Shown piece after piece: positions 40,480 to 49,824 of a stretch of DNA of 64,000 nt. Every line of letters begins with the position of its first letter. The stretch's first letter is position 1. A program made the translations under genes and the position numbers. The DNA comes from an uncultured Bacteroidales bacterium. Lineage in GTDB: Bacteria > Bacteroidota > Bacteroidia > Bacteroidales > CAIXZF01. Where the stretch lies: NCBI GenBank assembly GCA_903923925.1, contig CAIXZF010000032.1:1-64000 (forward strand), in the 5' to 3' direction. A model generated the notes under the pieces. That model worked only from the letters and a program-made list of their open reading frames with translations, made no database searches and was not told where the DNA came from.

Positions 40480-42945
40480 ATTGAAGCTGTTAGTCATCGA
40501 ATAAGGAACATTCATAAAATCATCCAATAAGGTACAGCGATAGGTTTTAAAGGTTTCTGTGCGGTAGTATTTGAAATAAAAGTCCTCCAGGTTTTGTCCG
40601 GGCAGAAAAACCCTTCTTAAGTAATCATTATCCACATAATTATCGCCTTCATATTCATGAAATCCGAAGCTGTAATAATCGCAAATATGCAGCATCAGGC
40701 TGGCCATGGCTTTTTGCTCATCATTTCTGGCACAGCTCAAAGCTTTCGAATAATACTGTTTCGCAATAGTTAACCCATAATAGTTTCCGGATTGTATTTT
40801 ATTCTTTTGTTTGGATATGGGTCCGAAAAGAAAATCATTCATATTTTCCCCATACGTTTCATCAGCTGTTCCGGTTCCATAACTTACCATCATCCATGAA
40901 TTTCCAAAATAGGAACAGTTGAAATATGCATGTCCCAGTTTAATGTACTCTTCGGCATGAGAAGATGTACCTGTCTCTGTTGATTTCTTCAAGGAAATAA
41001 GCGTTTTAATAAATTTCAGCTTACTGAAAGGATACTTGAAATCACGCTTCCAAACATAATCGAAACACTTGGGAAGGAAAGGGTTTTCATTTAGATTCTG
41101 AGCGAAATCTTCAGTGGTTCTGTAATAGGATTGCGGGATCTTCTCAAGCGATTTCTCAGTTTCATTCAGATCATTGTTCCTAAAGGCAATTGTCGCTCTC
41201 AGATCGTAGCAATCATTGAGTGAAGGTAGTTTTTGATTGCAGAGATAGGTTTCAAAACTACTTTTCCTCCTTTTCGTTATTAATTCGATCAACTGATCCA
41301 TATCGTTTAAACTCGCTTGCCTGTCGAACCATCCAATAAAGAAATACCGCCAGCTACTGGGCCAGGCATATTCACCATAGTCTTCATACCAGGAATAATC
41401 TTCATATTTAACCTTGTATTGCTCTGATTTGAGGAACATTAGACCTGCCTCAGCAATATTTCCGTTTTTATAATAGGCTGAACTAATCACCCTTAGAAGC
41501 GAGTATAAACATTTATTAGTCTGGTTATTTGTTGAGGCAATCCTTTCTAAAAGCACAATACTGCTGAGTAATTCATGCCTTGTTTTATCAGTGTTAAGAT
41601 TACAAGTTCTTAAATTCAGAAGGCTGCTGCAAATACCTTTCTGGATTTTTATTGATGAATTCGCCCTTGAATCTATTTTAAGAAGATAGGATAAAGCCAA
41701 TTCATTTTTAGAATTCATATACGACAAATGTGCAATTGCCAGGTTTAAATAATCCTCATTCTCACCATCAGCAAAGGGGAGGCAATGCAATAGGAAACTC
41801 TTGAATTCAGCAAGATAGGCAAGGTCGGTTTTAAGGTTTTTATCCCTCACAAGGTCATAATTATCCCATCTGTATAAACTATCTTTCAAATCAATCGCAG
41901 GTCCGTATTCAGTGTACATTGGAGTGTAAATCCAGTCTTCGAGTTTGTTAATCTCCCGCATGATCAGTGGTGCAAAATATTTACTTTTAAGCAGGAACTT
42001 CTGCATTTCCCTGAGTTTGAAAAGGGCAGGAGCAGGGTAATTCAGAAGCAACATTGACTGGATTACTCCTTTTTCATAATCGGTTTTCGTTAGCTTTAAT
42101 GTTGAGGAGATCACCCCAGGTTTTGTATTAAAGTATTGCATAACAGCCACTTTCTTCTCATCGCATTGATCAAAAACCTGACTGTAAAGGTAATTTGCCA
42201 GAACATGATTCCCTTTCCTGTCAATCGACTTAGCTTTAAATAGCAATGCCCAGGCTTTAAGGATAGTTGGCTCTTTACATTTGGCAAAATACTTGTCGTA
42301 CAAGCGGATACTCATATCATCCATAGTTTCATAATAGTTCAGACGAACCAGCTGAAAAGCATACCTGAGCTTCAGGAAGGGGTCTTTTATCGTTTCAATA
42401 AAACTACCATCTCTGTCGAATTCAAGGTTATGAATGCCGTAATTAGTATGCACATTTCCATCCCAGCTTTCCCATCTGCTGCCTGTTCCGGGAATTGAGA
42501 AACTCAGGTATTCGAGCTCTTTGGCAAAACAGAGATACTTTAACTCAGCGGCAAATGCTGGTTGACAAAGTGCACGTATGAAACTATTTCCTTCAAATTC
42601 AGCAGTTAGCCTGCCATGTTGAAGGGCATTTTCAAAGACTTCAGGTGGTGTTTGGTAGAGAATGAAATCGATGTCCTTTATTGCTACCTTTTTACCCATA
42701 TGTTTATGCCATTCCGTGCAATTCTTCAGGGCATCATTATTTTCAGGATCAGGGATATATGAATTGAAATAATTGGCTGAATAGTAAAATGGTCTGAATG
42801 CCGACATTCCGGAAAGCTCTGCCCTGAACAGTGAAAGCCTGATTGTTTCATCCAACTCATAAAATCCGCAGGCCAATGTTGATTTCGCTGGCCATAACAG
42901 AAAGCTAATTATTAAGAATGGAATAATACTTCTTAATGTTTTCAA
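40468..42945 (-). CDS. Large secreted helical-repeat protein of unknown function
   Basis: An 825-residue protein with a signal peptide ending near STLACGFYE. It opens with a conserved-looking stretch (CGFYELDETIRLSLF, FRPFYYSANYF) and continues as helical, TPR/SEL1-like repeats (HLSYMNSKNELALSYLLKI, SSAYYKNGNIAEAGLMFL, YKLGHAYFNCSYFGNSWMM region). I recall such proteins as uncharacterised in Bacteroidota. Its start lies inside the preceding gene (41-base overlap), so the pair is translationally coupled and probably works together. Confidence 0.65.
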   Translation of the reverse strand: MKTLRSIIPFLIISFLLWPAKSTLACGFYELDETIRLSLFRAELSGMSAFRPFYYSANYFNSYIPDPENNDALKNCTEWHKHMGKKVAIKDIDFILYQTPPEVFENALQHGRLTAEFEGNSFIRALCQPAFAAELKYLCFAKELEYLSFSIPGTGSRWESWDGNVHTNYGIHNLEFDRDGSFIETIKDPFLKLRYAFQLVRLNYYETMDDMSIRLYDKYFAKCKEPTILKAWALLFKAKSIDRKGNHVLANYLYSQVFDQCDEKKVAVMQYFNTKPGVISSTLKLTKTDYEKGVIQSMLLLNYPAPALFKLREMQKFLLKSKYFAPLIMREINKLEDWIYTPMYTEYGPAIDLKDSLYRWDNYDLVRDKNLKTDLAYLAEFKSFLLHCLPFADGENEDYLNLAIAHLSYMNSKNELALSYLLKIDSRANSSIKIQKGICSSLLNLRTCNLNTDKTRHELLSSIVLLERIASTNNQTNKCLYSLLRVISSAYYKNGNIAEAGLMFLKSEQYKVKYEDYSWYEDYGEYAWPSSWRYFFIGWFDRQASLNDMDQLIELITKRRKSSFETYLCNQKLPSLNDCYDLRATIAFRNNDLNETEKSLEKIPQSYYRTTEDFAQNLNENPFLPKCFDYVWKRDFKYPFSKLKFIKTLISLKKSTETGTSSHAEEYIKLGHAYFNCSYFGNSWMMVSYGTGTADETYGENMNDFLFGPISKQKNKIQSGNYYGLTIAKQYYSKALSCARNDEQKAMASLMLHICDYYSFGFHEYEGDNYVDNDYLRRVFLPGQNLEDFYFKYYRTETFKTYRCTLLDDFMNVPYSMTNSFNLSE

Positions 42946-44047
42946 TTCCGTAATGATTAATATAGTTGATATCCCAGGAGAATAGTGTAATCCGGCGATT
43001 TTTTGACGGTTTTAGTGCTTTGTGCAGATAAACAGCCATTTTTTCCAGCTCCATAACCGACAATTGCTCTATCCTGATTTCATCACCAAAACGCAAATAC
43101 ATATTTCTTAAAACCTGATCGGTTTTCACGATATAGCGGTTGGGCCCTTTTCGTTGAAAATTGAAAGTGTCTTTCTCAAAATCCATTGTTTCCGCTTGCG
43201 TGATCAATTCCTTGAATTTTCCTCCTCTGAAAAGCACTCCCCAGCTGAAAACCGGTATTGCGATGTCAAGTTTAACAGGATAGGAGGCTCCATCAACATA
43301 TTTTTTTAATTCTTCAGTAGAACTTATTGAGTTCTCTACATTGTAATCTTTCGGATTATCAATGCTGTAACACATAAGCAATCCTCTGGTTACTGGCGGA
43401 ATTCCAGCTTTTTTTCTGTATTTATACTGCCAGAGTCTGATTGTTGACGAAATTTCATACTCTGGTATATACTTTTTTAACTGCCTTAAGAGGAAGAAGT
43501 ATTTGTCGCGGGTTTTAGAACTCCAGTCGCAATCGATGAGGATTTCTGTAAAACGCTTTTTTGATGCTTTAAAAGTTATCGGATAGAGTGAATCTGAAAT
43601 CTGATGCATTCTGTCCCATTCCAGATTTTTGTTGTAGCTGAGCGTACTGGCTTCATCGTTCGCAAAGTAGCTGCACATTTTATCAATCTGTTGCTTTGAT
43701 TTTCTTGCAATTCTTGATGCCAATGAATCCAGTTTGCTTGAGTCTGAATTTTCAAGTACAGCATTTGTTATAAAAACGGAAGGTGTAATGTCGCTGTATT
43801 TTAGCAAATCTTTTCCAGAGCCATAAACTGATGCCACCGGGAAAGCCTCCTTTTCGTAAGGATTCCAATCCACATCAAAAAAGCGGACATAAAAATGCCC
43901 GATATTTAGTTGCTGTATGGTTTTAATCTCATCCTGACTAAGATCCATAGTTGTTTTCCAGTAACAGAAGGATCTATTTTCCTTAGGCGCCTGTTTGCAA
44001 CCGAAAAAAATGAGAATAAAACATCCAATTATCAACAAGTTTCGCAT
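42905..44047 (-). CDS. Lipoprotein of unknown function, paired with the 825-residue gene
   Basis: A 380-residue protein with a lipoprotein signal (LLIIGCFILIFFGCKQ). It then alternates strands and helices (HFYVRFFDVDWNPYEKEAFPVA, ITPSVFITNAVLEN, FTEILIDCDWSS, PVTRGLLMCYS, LDIAIPVFSWGVLFRGG, ITLFSWDINYINHYG), a pattern resembling a glycoside-hydrolase-like TIM barrel. No catalytic residue can be assigned. Overlap with the next gene implies a joint role at the inner face of the outer membrane or in the periplasm. Confidence 0.65.
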   Translation of the reverse strand: MRNLLIIGCFILIFFGCKQAPKENRSFCYWKTTMDLSQDEIKTIQQLNIGHFYVRFFDVDWNPYEKEAFPVASVYGSGKDLLKYSDITPSVFITNAVLENSDSSKLDSLASRIARKSKQQIDKMCSYFANDEASTLSYNKNLEWDRMHQISDSLYPITFKASKKRFTEILIDCDWSSKTRDKYFFLLRQLKKYIPEYEISSTIRLWQYKYRKKAGIPPVTRGLLMCYSIDNPKDYNVENSISSTEELKKYVDGASYPVKLDIAIPVFSWGVLFRGGKFKELITQAETMDFEKDTFNFQRKGPNRYIVKTDQVLRNMYLRFGDEIRIEQLSVMELEKMAVYLHKALKPSKNRRITLFSWDINYINHYGIENIKKYYSILNN

Positions 44048-44112
44048 GAAGCAAAGGTATTAAATAGCAAACCAAGTAGTGTAACTCAGGTTCAGCTTTT
44101 CCATAGTGGTTT

Positions 44113-44871
44113 TTAGCATCGTACTTTGATATATTCAGTAATTTTCTCAACAACGGCATCTTTCTCACAATCCCTGAACATCTCATGATCGGTTTTTTCG
44201 AACCACAGAATCTGCTTAAACATTGAAGGTGTTGATACCTCATTGTAAATAACATCTGCACTTTTGGCTGCTATCCTGGTGTCGACGCGACTTTGAAGAA
44301 TAAGCAACGGCATTTCTATCTTGCCAAGATGCTTTCGGGCAACATCTGTAAATTCCAGAAACGACAGCACCGTATCCATTGGTGCCCAAAGGTAGTTGGG
44401 ATGATTAACAGCATAAACTTTATTGGAATAAACTGGACCGATCGGCCATTTATTGAATAGCCTGCTTGCCAACGGAACCATGAAATTCAGTAGTTTTCCA
44501 GGTGCAAGCGGAGAAATAGGCAGAATCGCCGCTGCAACCAGAATAAGGCTATCAATTTTATCCTTGTATTTTGCACCCAGCATAATTGCGACCAGTCCGC
44601 CCATGCTGTGGCCAATTACAATTACCTTCTCAACTTCATTTAGCAAGGTTAGCAGGGCCGTTTCAGCATCCGACACCCAATCCTGCCAGGTAACGCCCCG
44701 GAGAGACTCTGGTGAATCCTTTCCATGACCACGCAATACAGGTATTGAGACTTTTAACCCTAATGACTTTAATGGTTCCTCTATAGATAGCACTGTTTCC
44801 GGATTCCCGGTAAGGCCATGCAGCACGAGAATGCCAGTGGACGGTTTTGTATGATTGGTATTTGACATCAA
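44113..44871 (-). CDS. Alpha/beta hydrolase, carboxylesterase/monoglyceride lipase type
   Basis: A 252-residue cytoplasmic hydrolase. Features are L-H-G-L-T-G-N oxyanion loop near residue 18, the nucleophile elbow G-H-S-M-G-G near 93, the acid in LQSRVDTRI near 197 and the histidine in T-D-H-E-M-F near 228. This is the Est30-like carboxylesterase layout. The substrate is likely a short-chain ester or monoacylglycerol. Monocistronic; divergent from the adenylate kinase-like gene. Confidence 0.85.
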   Translation of the reverse strand: MMSNTNHTKPSTGILVLHGLTGNPETVLSIEEPLKSLGLKVSIPVLRGHGKDSPESLRGVTWQDWVSDAETALLTLLNEVEKVIVIGHSMGGLVAIMLGAKYKDKIDSLILVAAAILPISPLAPGKLLNFMVPLASRLFNKWPIGPVYSNKVYAVNHPNYLWAPMDTVLSFLEFTDVARKHLGKIEMPLLILQSRVDTRIAAKSADVIYNEVSTPSMFKQILWFEKTDHEMFRDCEKDAVVEKITEYIKVRC

Positions 44872-44927
44872 TATTTTAGTAATCTTAGGTTTAAATCCTG
44901 CTATTGTATCAAAGTTAATAAAATGTC

Positions 44928-44959
44928 TGAAACTATCTTCAGCACTTTTCTTATATTTG
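44928..44959 (+). promoter_or_regulatory. Promoter of the tandem adenylate kinase gene
   Basis: TATATTTG at 44952-44959 matches the Bacteroidota -7 element; the upstream element is weak (TCTG about 22 bases before). A GTGAG/CTCAC inverted repeat follows directly at 44959-44971. Confidence 0.45.
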
Positions 44960-44991
44960 TGAGTAAGCTCACAATCTAAAATGCCACTACC

Positions 44992-46161
44992 ATGCTAAAC
45001 ATCGCGCTATTTGGGCCTCCGGGTGCAGGAAAAGGGACTCAGTCTGAATTTCTTATCAGTAAGTACAAATTATTCTACATTTCCACAGGGGAACTCCTGC
45101 GCAAGGAAATGAGCGAGAACACTGAACTCGGCAAAGAAGCCAAAGATATTATTGCTGCCGGCGGCCTTGTTTCAGATGAAATAATCGTTCAGATAATCGA
45201 AAACACAATACGGGAACATCCGGAATCAAACGGATTCCTTTTCGATGGTTTTCCGAGAACCTACATACAGGCCTATATTCTCGAAGGTCTAATGCGTAAA
45301 CTGAAGACCAGCCTGACTTGCCTGATCAGCCTTGAAGTAACGGAAGAAGAATCAGTAAGTCGTTTGCTTAACCGGGGTTTAACGTCGGGCAGGAGTGACG
45401 ATAATGAAGTCGTTATCCGAAACCGTTTGAAAGAATACTACGACAAGACCCTGCCAGTTCTTAATTTCTATAAAGATCGGGGGATTTGTCTTGAAATTAA
45501 CGGATCATCCGGAATTGAAGAAGTTCACCAGGAAATTGTGAAACTGATTGAGAAAGAATTAAGCAAGAAACACCTTAATATTGTATTGTTCGGTTATCCC
45601 GGTTGTGGCAGAGGCTCGCAGGGAAAAGCACTGGCAAAAACATTCGGGCTGGAATACATTGCCACTGGCCCTATGCTTGAAGAAGAAATTAAAATAGGAT
45701 CTGCTACAGGTATGAAAATCAAGGAATTGTACGAAAATGGTCAATTGGTTCCCGATGACATTGTTGTGCCCTTGATTGAAAAAAGGCTAATGACCTCCAA
45801 AGAGGTAAAAGGCTTTATCTTCAAAGGATTTCCCAGGACTTTAGTACAATCCTATATCCTTGACGGCCTTCTGAAAACACAGGCAAACTCTATGTTGCAA
45901 ATCATTGAAATTGAAGTCCCTACGCTTGAATTGATAAAGCGTCTCGATGCCAGAAGCAAAACAAAGGATTGCATGCCCTATGATACAAGTACCTCAAAGA
46001 TTGTTCAGCGTCTGGCAGAACATGAAACTAAAACCGTTCCGGTAATCAGAAAGTATAATCAACAACACGGGGTAATTACCATTAATGGGATGGGCACTTT
46101 TGAGGATGTTAACAAACGGCTGTCGTTTGAAATCGAAAACGGATTGAGAAATATGTGGTAA
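44992..46161 (+). CDS. adk: Tandem adenylate kinase with degenerate second domain
   Basis: A 389-residue protein made of two adenylate-kinase domains. Domain 1 (1-188) has an intact P-loop G-P-P-G-A-G-K-G-T, D-G-F-P-R-T and the LID arginine region GLTSGRSDDNEVVIRNRL; it should interconvert ATP, AMP and ADP. Domain 2 (194-389) keeps the fold but has G-Y-P-G-C-G-R-G-S (the P-loop Lys replaced by Arg), K-G-F-P-R-T (Asp replaced by Lys) and an altered LID (SKTKDCMPYDTST). It is therefore probably not catalytic and may be regulatory. The usual bacterial enzyme is a single domain of about 190-215 residues. A separate canonical adk may exist elsewhere in the genome. Confidence 0.85.
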   Translation: MLNIALFGPPGAGKGTQSEFLISKYKLFYISTGELLRKEMSENTELGKEAKDIIAAGGLVSDEIIVQIIENTIREHPESNGFLFDGFPRTYIQAYILEGLMRKLKTSLTCLISLEVTEEESVSRLLNRGLTSGRSDDNEVVIRNRLKEYYDKTLPVLNFYKDRGICLEINGSSGIEEVHQEIVKLIEKELSKKHLNIVLFGYPGCGRGSQGKALAKTFGLEYIATGPMLEEEIKIGSATGMKIKELYENGQLVPDDIVVPLIEKRLMTSKEVKGFIFKGFPRTLVQSYILDGLLKTQANSMLQIIEIEVPTLELIKRLDARSKTKDCMPYDTSTSKIVQRLAEHETKTVPVIRKYNQQHGVITINGMGTFEDVNKRLSFEIENGLRNMW

Positions 46162-46183
46162 AGAATATTCCGGGAATTATTCT

Positions 46184-46191
46184 TACCTTTG
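46184..46191 (+). promoter_or_regulatory. -7 element of the Omp28-like gene
   Basis: TACCTTTG matches TAnnTTTG exactly; the upstream element is not clear. It would give a leader of about 55 bases and supports the start at 46251. Confidence 0.5.
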
Positions 46192-46250
46192 AAATACAAA
46201 TAGATTTCCACCTGAAAACCTTTTATTACGTCAAACTAAACCCTGTAACC

Positions 46251-48098
46251 ATGAAAAAAAGTTACCTATTTTTTGTTTTATTTCTAATTTGTGGCTGGCA
46301 AATTCAGGCTCAAACCACATTGTACTCCAGTGATTTTGAGTCCTATACTGTAGGACTGAAAATTGCACAACAGGCAGGTGCTCCCTGGACCACCTGGACG
46401 AATGCTCCTGGAGGTACTGAAGATGCTGTAGTTTCCAGCACTCAGTCGCATAGTACGTCAAAATCAGTTTATGTTACAACTAATAACGACCTGGTTTTGA
46501 ATCTTTTTGATAAATCTGCCGGCAGATTTAAACTTAGCTGGTGGATGTATGTTGAATCAGGTAAAACCGGTTATTTTAATGTTTTAAGCGATTTTGCAGC
46601 TGCAAACAGTCTCTGGGCATTCCAAACCTATATGTATAATGATTCAATTTATGTAGATGCTGGTGGTACCTCTGCTGTTAAAACAACTTTTGCTCCGAAT
46701 ACCTGGAAACACCTTGTTTTAATTGTTGACATGGATGACGATTTCGCTACATTCTATATCGACAATGTAGAACTTGTAAGTTACAAATGGAGTAAAGGTG
46801 CCCAGGGAACTGGCAACAGTCTGAAATTAGATGGTATAGATTTTTACGGATGGGATGGTGCAAGCGCTCCAAGTCCAACCACCTACACTACTTCAGGTTA
46901 TTACATCGACGATTTATCAATAGATTCAGTGCCTGCTCCGGCTGCTCCGATTAACCTTAATGCAGTTCTTGCAAGTCCTGATATTAATGTTAGCTGGAAT
47001 GCTCTTTCACCAACACCTGATTTATATAAATTAAGCCGCAATGGAAAAATCGTTGCTGCTACGAATAACATTAACTACACTGATGTTTCTCCATGGGCAA
47101 ACACTTACGTTTACGGAGTTCGTGCACATTATATCGGATCAGGATATTCTCACAGCTCAAACACAGATACTGTATCTGTTCCCGGTGGTGTTGAACGCAA
47201 CCTCGTTTTGATGGAAGGTGGAACCGGAACCTGGTGTACCTATTGTCCAGGCGCAGCCAAAGGCTTACGTGACCTTATTGAGGTTAATAATAAGAATGCA
47301 GTTGCTGTTGAATATCACAGCGGTGATTCCTATGAAATTCCAGCTGGTGTTGCAAGAATTAACTACTACACAATCACCGGTTTCCCCACTGTAATCGCCG
47401 ATGGCGTTATTAAAGCTGTTGGTGGTAATGCCACAACTTCAATGTATCCTACCTATCTGCCAATGTATAATGAGAGAATTGCAAATCCTGCATTTCATAT
47501 TATTACATGCAATATTGTTTCTACTTCTTTTCAGAATTATCAGGCTACAATTACTGTTGAAGAAACGTTTACTGCTTTTGCTGGTGGTTTAAAACTTCTT
47601 ACTGCTTTAACTGAATCTAATATTCCGGAAGCCTGGTTAGGACAAACTGAAGTTGATTTTGCCTGTCGCGGTATGTACCCTGATGAAAACGGTACCGACC
47701 TTAATTTCTCTGTTAATCCAACTCAGACTGTAACCTTGAATTTCTCAACAGCAGGTTTTGTGAAAAATAACTGTGAGTTTGTAATGTGGGTGCAGCATAC
47801 CTCTTCAATGGAAGTTACTCAGACCATGAAAGTTGATCTTTCTACAATTGTTGGTATGGAAGAATTAAAAGGACAACGTATCAGTGTTTATCCTAATCCA
47901 GCCAGTAACTACGTAATGGTTATGACAAATGGAAAAGGTTTAATTGAAATTTACGATGTTACCGGAAAACTTCAACTTTCTTCAAGAATTACAGACACTA
48001 ACCAATATGTCGATATTTCAGGATTAAGTAAAGGTGTTTATTTCCTAAAAACCGCTAATTCAGAAACTAATTTTACGCAGAAACTTGTTGTCCAGTAA
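46251..48098 (+). CDS. Secreted Omp28-like protein with LamG-like and T9SS domains
   Basis: 615 residues from MKKSYLFFVLFLICGWQIQAQ, a clear signal peptide; the frame extends upstream to 46155 but that part is unlike coding sequence. Residues about 20-240 form a concanavalin/LamG-like domain (FDKSAGRFKLSWWMYVESG, TWKHLVLIVDMDDDFATFYIDN). A short fibronectin III-like domain follows. Residues about 320-560 match Omp28-type proteins, with a thioredoxin-like W-C-T-Y-C-P motif and FPTVIADG. The end (SVYPNPASNYVMV, IEIYDVTGKL, KGVYFLKT) is a T9SS sorting domain. A surface-exposed redox or adhesion role is possible. Confidence 0.85.
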   Translation: MKKSYLFFVLFLICGWQIQAQTTLYSSDFESYTVGLKIAQQAGAPWTTWTNAPGGTEDAVVSSTQSHSTSKSVYVTTNNDLVLNLFDKSAGRFKLSWWMYVESGKTGYFNVLSDFAAANSLWAFQTYMYNDSIYVDAGGTSAVKTTFAPNTWKHLVLIVDMDDDFATFYIDNVELVSYKWSKGAQGTGNSLKLDGIDFYGWDGASAPSPTTYTTSGYYIDDLSIDSVPAPAAPINLNAVLASPDINVSWNALSPTPDLYKLSRNGKIVAATNNINYTDVSPWANTYVYGVRAHYIGSGYSHSSNTDTVSVPGGVERNLVLMEGGTGTWCTYCPGAAKGLRDLIEVNNKNAVAVEYHSGDSYEIPAGVARINYYTITGFPTVIADGVIKAVGGNATTSMYPTYLPMYNERIANPAFHIITCNIVSTSFQNYQATITVEETFTAFAGGLKLLTALTESNIPEAWLGQTEVDFACRGMYPDENGTDLNFSVNPTQTVTLNFSTAGFVKNNCEFVMWVQHTSSMEVTQTMKVDLSTIVGMEELKGQRISVYPNPASNYVMVMTNGKGLIEIYDVTGKLQLSSRITDTNQYVDISGLSKGVYFLKTANSETNFTQKLVVQ

Positions 48099-48117
48099 AG
48101 GATACTGATTTATTTTA

Positions 48118-48154
48118 AAAAGCGGCTACCTGAAATGATCAGGCAGCCGCTTTT
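48118..48154. terminator. Bidirectional terminator between converging genes
   Basis: Stem AAAAGCGGCT-A-CCTG with its complement CAGG-C-AGCCGCTTTT, 7-base loop. T runs lie on both sides, so it serves the Omp28-like gene and the histidine kinase gene. Confidence 0.85.
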
Positions 48155-48233
48155 CTTTAAAACGCAAAGAGAGTAGTGGAGGTGCAAAAGACGCAAGGTT
48201 TATTGTTGTTTGCAAGACCTCCAGGAAACGAAA

Positions 48234-49730
48234 TCAACTAAGAACTTCAGTCAGCAGCTGAAGAAGTTTTTTCTTTTCGAATGGTTTTGCCAGGTAATGA
48301 TTTATGCCACCTGCCTGAAGCTTATCTTTGTCCTCCCTTGTAGTGTAACCTGTAACAGCAATTACCGGAATGTCTCTATAGCCAGGTATATTCCTTATTT
48401 CCTTAGTTGCCCGCAACCCATCCATACCAATACCAAGATTGATATCCATTAAAATAACATCATATTGTTTTGAGGAAGTAAGCCGGATTGCCGTCAGCCC
48501 ATCAATTGCTTTATCAACCTGGTAGTAAGAGCTTAAATATATTTCAAGTAATTCAAGATTAAACCGATTATCTTCAACTACCAGGATTAATGGTTTATTT
48601 AGTATATCTGAAGGATTTTCCAAAGGGTTTTGTTCTGCAACCTGATTGATAACTGCTGAAACAGATAATTTTGGTGCCTCGGCTTCCGGAAGAAGCAAAC
48701 TAAAAGTGGACCCCAGTCCAAGCTGACTTTCCACTTTAATACTCCCTTTCATCATGAGTGCCATCCTTTTTGATAGCGACAATCCTATTCCTGTCCCTTC
48801 ATATTCACGACCAAATCCAACACTTACCTGCCGGAATTCATTGAAAATTATACGTTGATTCTCAGGAGCAATTCCAATTCCTGTATCCTTAACATTCACA
48901 AAAATAGTTTTTAAATTGTCATTTAGTCCAACAGAAATCGATATACTTACAGAACCTTCATGAGTAAATTTAATAGCATTATCAACCAAACTATCAATAA
49001 TTCTCTCAAAAAATGTCTTATCAATAATGGCATAATGATCTGGTTGAAGCAGAAAATTCAATTTAATTCCCTTTTTCTGTGCATCCTTGAAATATCTTTT
49101 AATCAAATTATCAATGAGTTCTCCAACATCATGAGTTTCAAAGTGAAGCTTCGAATTATCACCATCAATATCGGCAAGATCCATTATTGCATTTAGAGTT
49201 GTCATTAGCTTTTTTCCTGAGGCAGTTATGATTTTAGCCATTTTGGAATGTTCAGAATCTCTTACCATTTCTGTCAAAAGTTCAGAAAACCCCATTATTC
49301 CGTTTAATGGTGAGCGAAGTTCGTAACTGATATTAGAAAGAAGGGTAGATTTTAATTTGCGGTCATTGATATCTGCCACCATACAAAGATTCCCGATAAA
49401 TACTCCCTCATTATCACAAACAGCGGAAGTAGAAATTAGCCCCCATGTAAATGCTCCCTTTGCCAGTATAAACCTGATTTCAAATCGTTTAATGCTTTTT
49501 GAAGGCAGACTCGTTTTAGATTGATTGAATTTAAGCAGATCTTCTTCAACTATAAAATCAGTAATTGGATGTCCAATAATTTCGTTTTCGGTTTTTTCCA
49601 GAAAACCTGCCATCATTTTATTGACAAATTCAACCTTGAAAAGGCTGTCAGTTAGGATAACGCCTTCATTTGCAGTTTCCACAATTTGCTTGAATAAGGC
49701 ATTACTCAGGACATGGTGATTAATTGACAT
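48234..49730 (-). CDS. Hybrid PAS histidine kinase lacking the phospho-acceptor His
   Basis: A 498-residue soluble protein. A PAS domain (residues about 10-125, with NEGVILTDSLFKVEFVN) is followed by a dimerisation helix reading S-N-I-S-Y-E-L-R-S-P-L-N-G. The usual phospho-acceptor His is a Tyr (codon TAC at 49323-49325). The ATPase domain is complete (D-N-A-I-K-F-T, D-T-G-I-G-I, G-T-G-I-G-L-S-L) and a C-terminal receiver has its phosphorylatable Asp in ILMDINL and the Lys in LAKPF. It can probably bind ATP but not autophosphorylate at the standard site. It may act as a phosphatase, a scaffold or a receiver driven by another kinase. Monocistronic. Confidence 0.88.
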   Translation of the reverse strand: MSINHHVLSNALFKQIVETANEGVILTDSLFKVEFVNKMMAGFLEKTENEIIGHPITDFIVEEDLLKFNQSKTSLPSKSIKRFEIRFILAKGAFTWGLISTSAVCDNEGVFIGNLCMVADINDRKLKSTLLSNISYELRSPLNGIMGFSELLTEMVRDSEHSKMAKIITASGKKLMTTLNAIMDLADIDGDNSKLHFETHDVGELIDNLIKRYFKDAQKKGIKLNFLLQPDHYAIIDKTFFERIIDSLVDNAIKFTHEGSVSISISVGLNDNLKTIFVNVKDTGIGIAPENQRIIFNEFRQVSVGFGREYEGTGIGLSLSKRMALMMKGSIKVESQLGLGSTFSLLLPEAEAPKLSVSAVINQVAEQNPLENPSDILNKPLILVVEDNRFNLELLEIYLSSYYQVDKAIDGLTAIRLTSSKQYDVILMDINLGIGMDGLRATKEIRNIPGYRDIPVIAVTGYTTREDKDKLQAGGINHYLAKPFEKKKLLQLLTEVLS

Positions 49731-49824
49731 TCCTACAATTTTATAAGTTCACAAGCTAGATGAAAGAAAAGCATTAAAAGTAATTATGATTTAAATGTAA
49801 AATAAATTAATCCTATAAAAAGAC

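Noticed and set aside
48160-48205. ACGCAAAG...GACGCAAGG words after the Omp28-like gene
   Set aside because: Similar GCGCAAAG-type words near 38790 hint at dispersed repeats, but the copies are too degraded here to define a unit.
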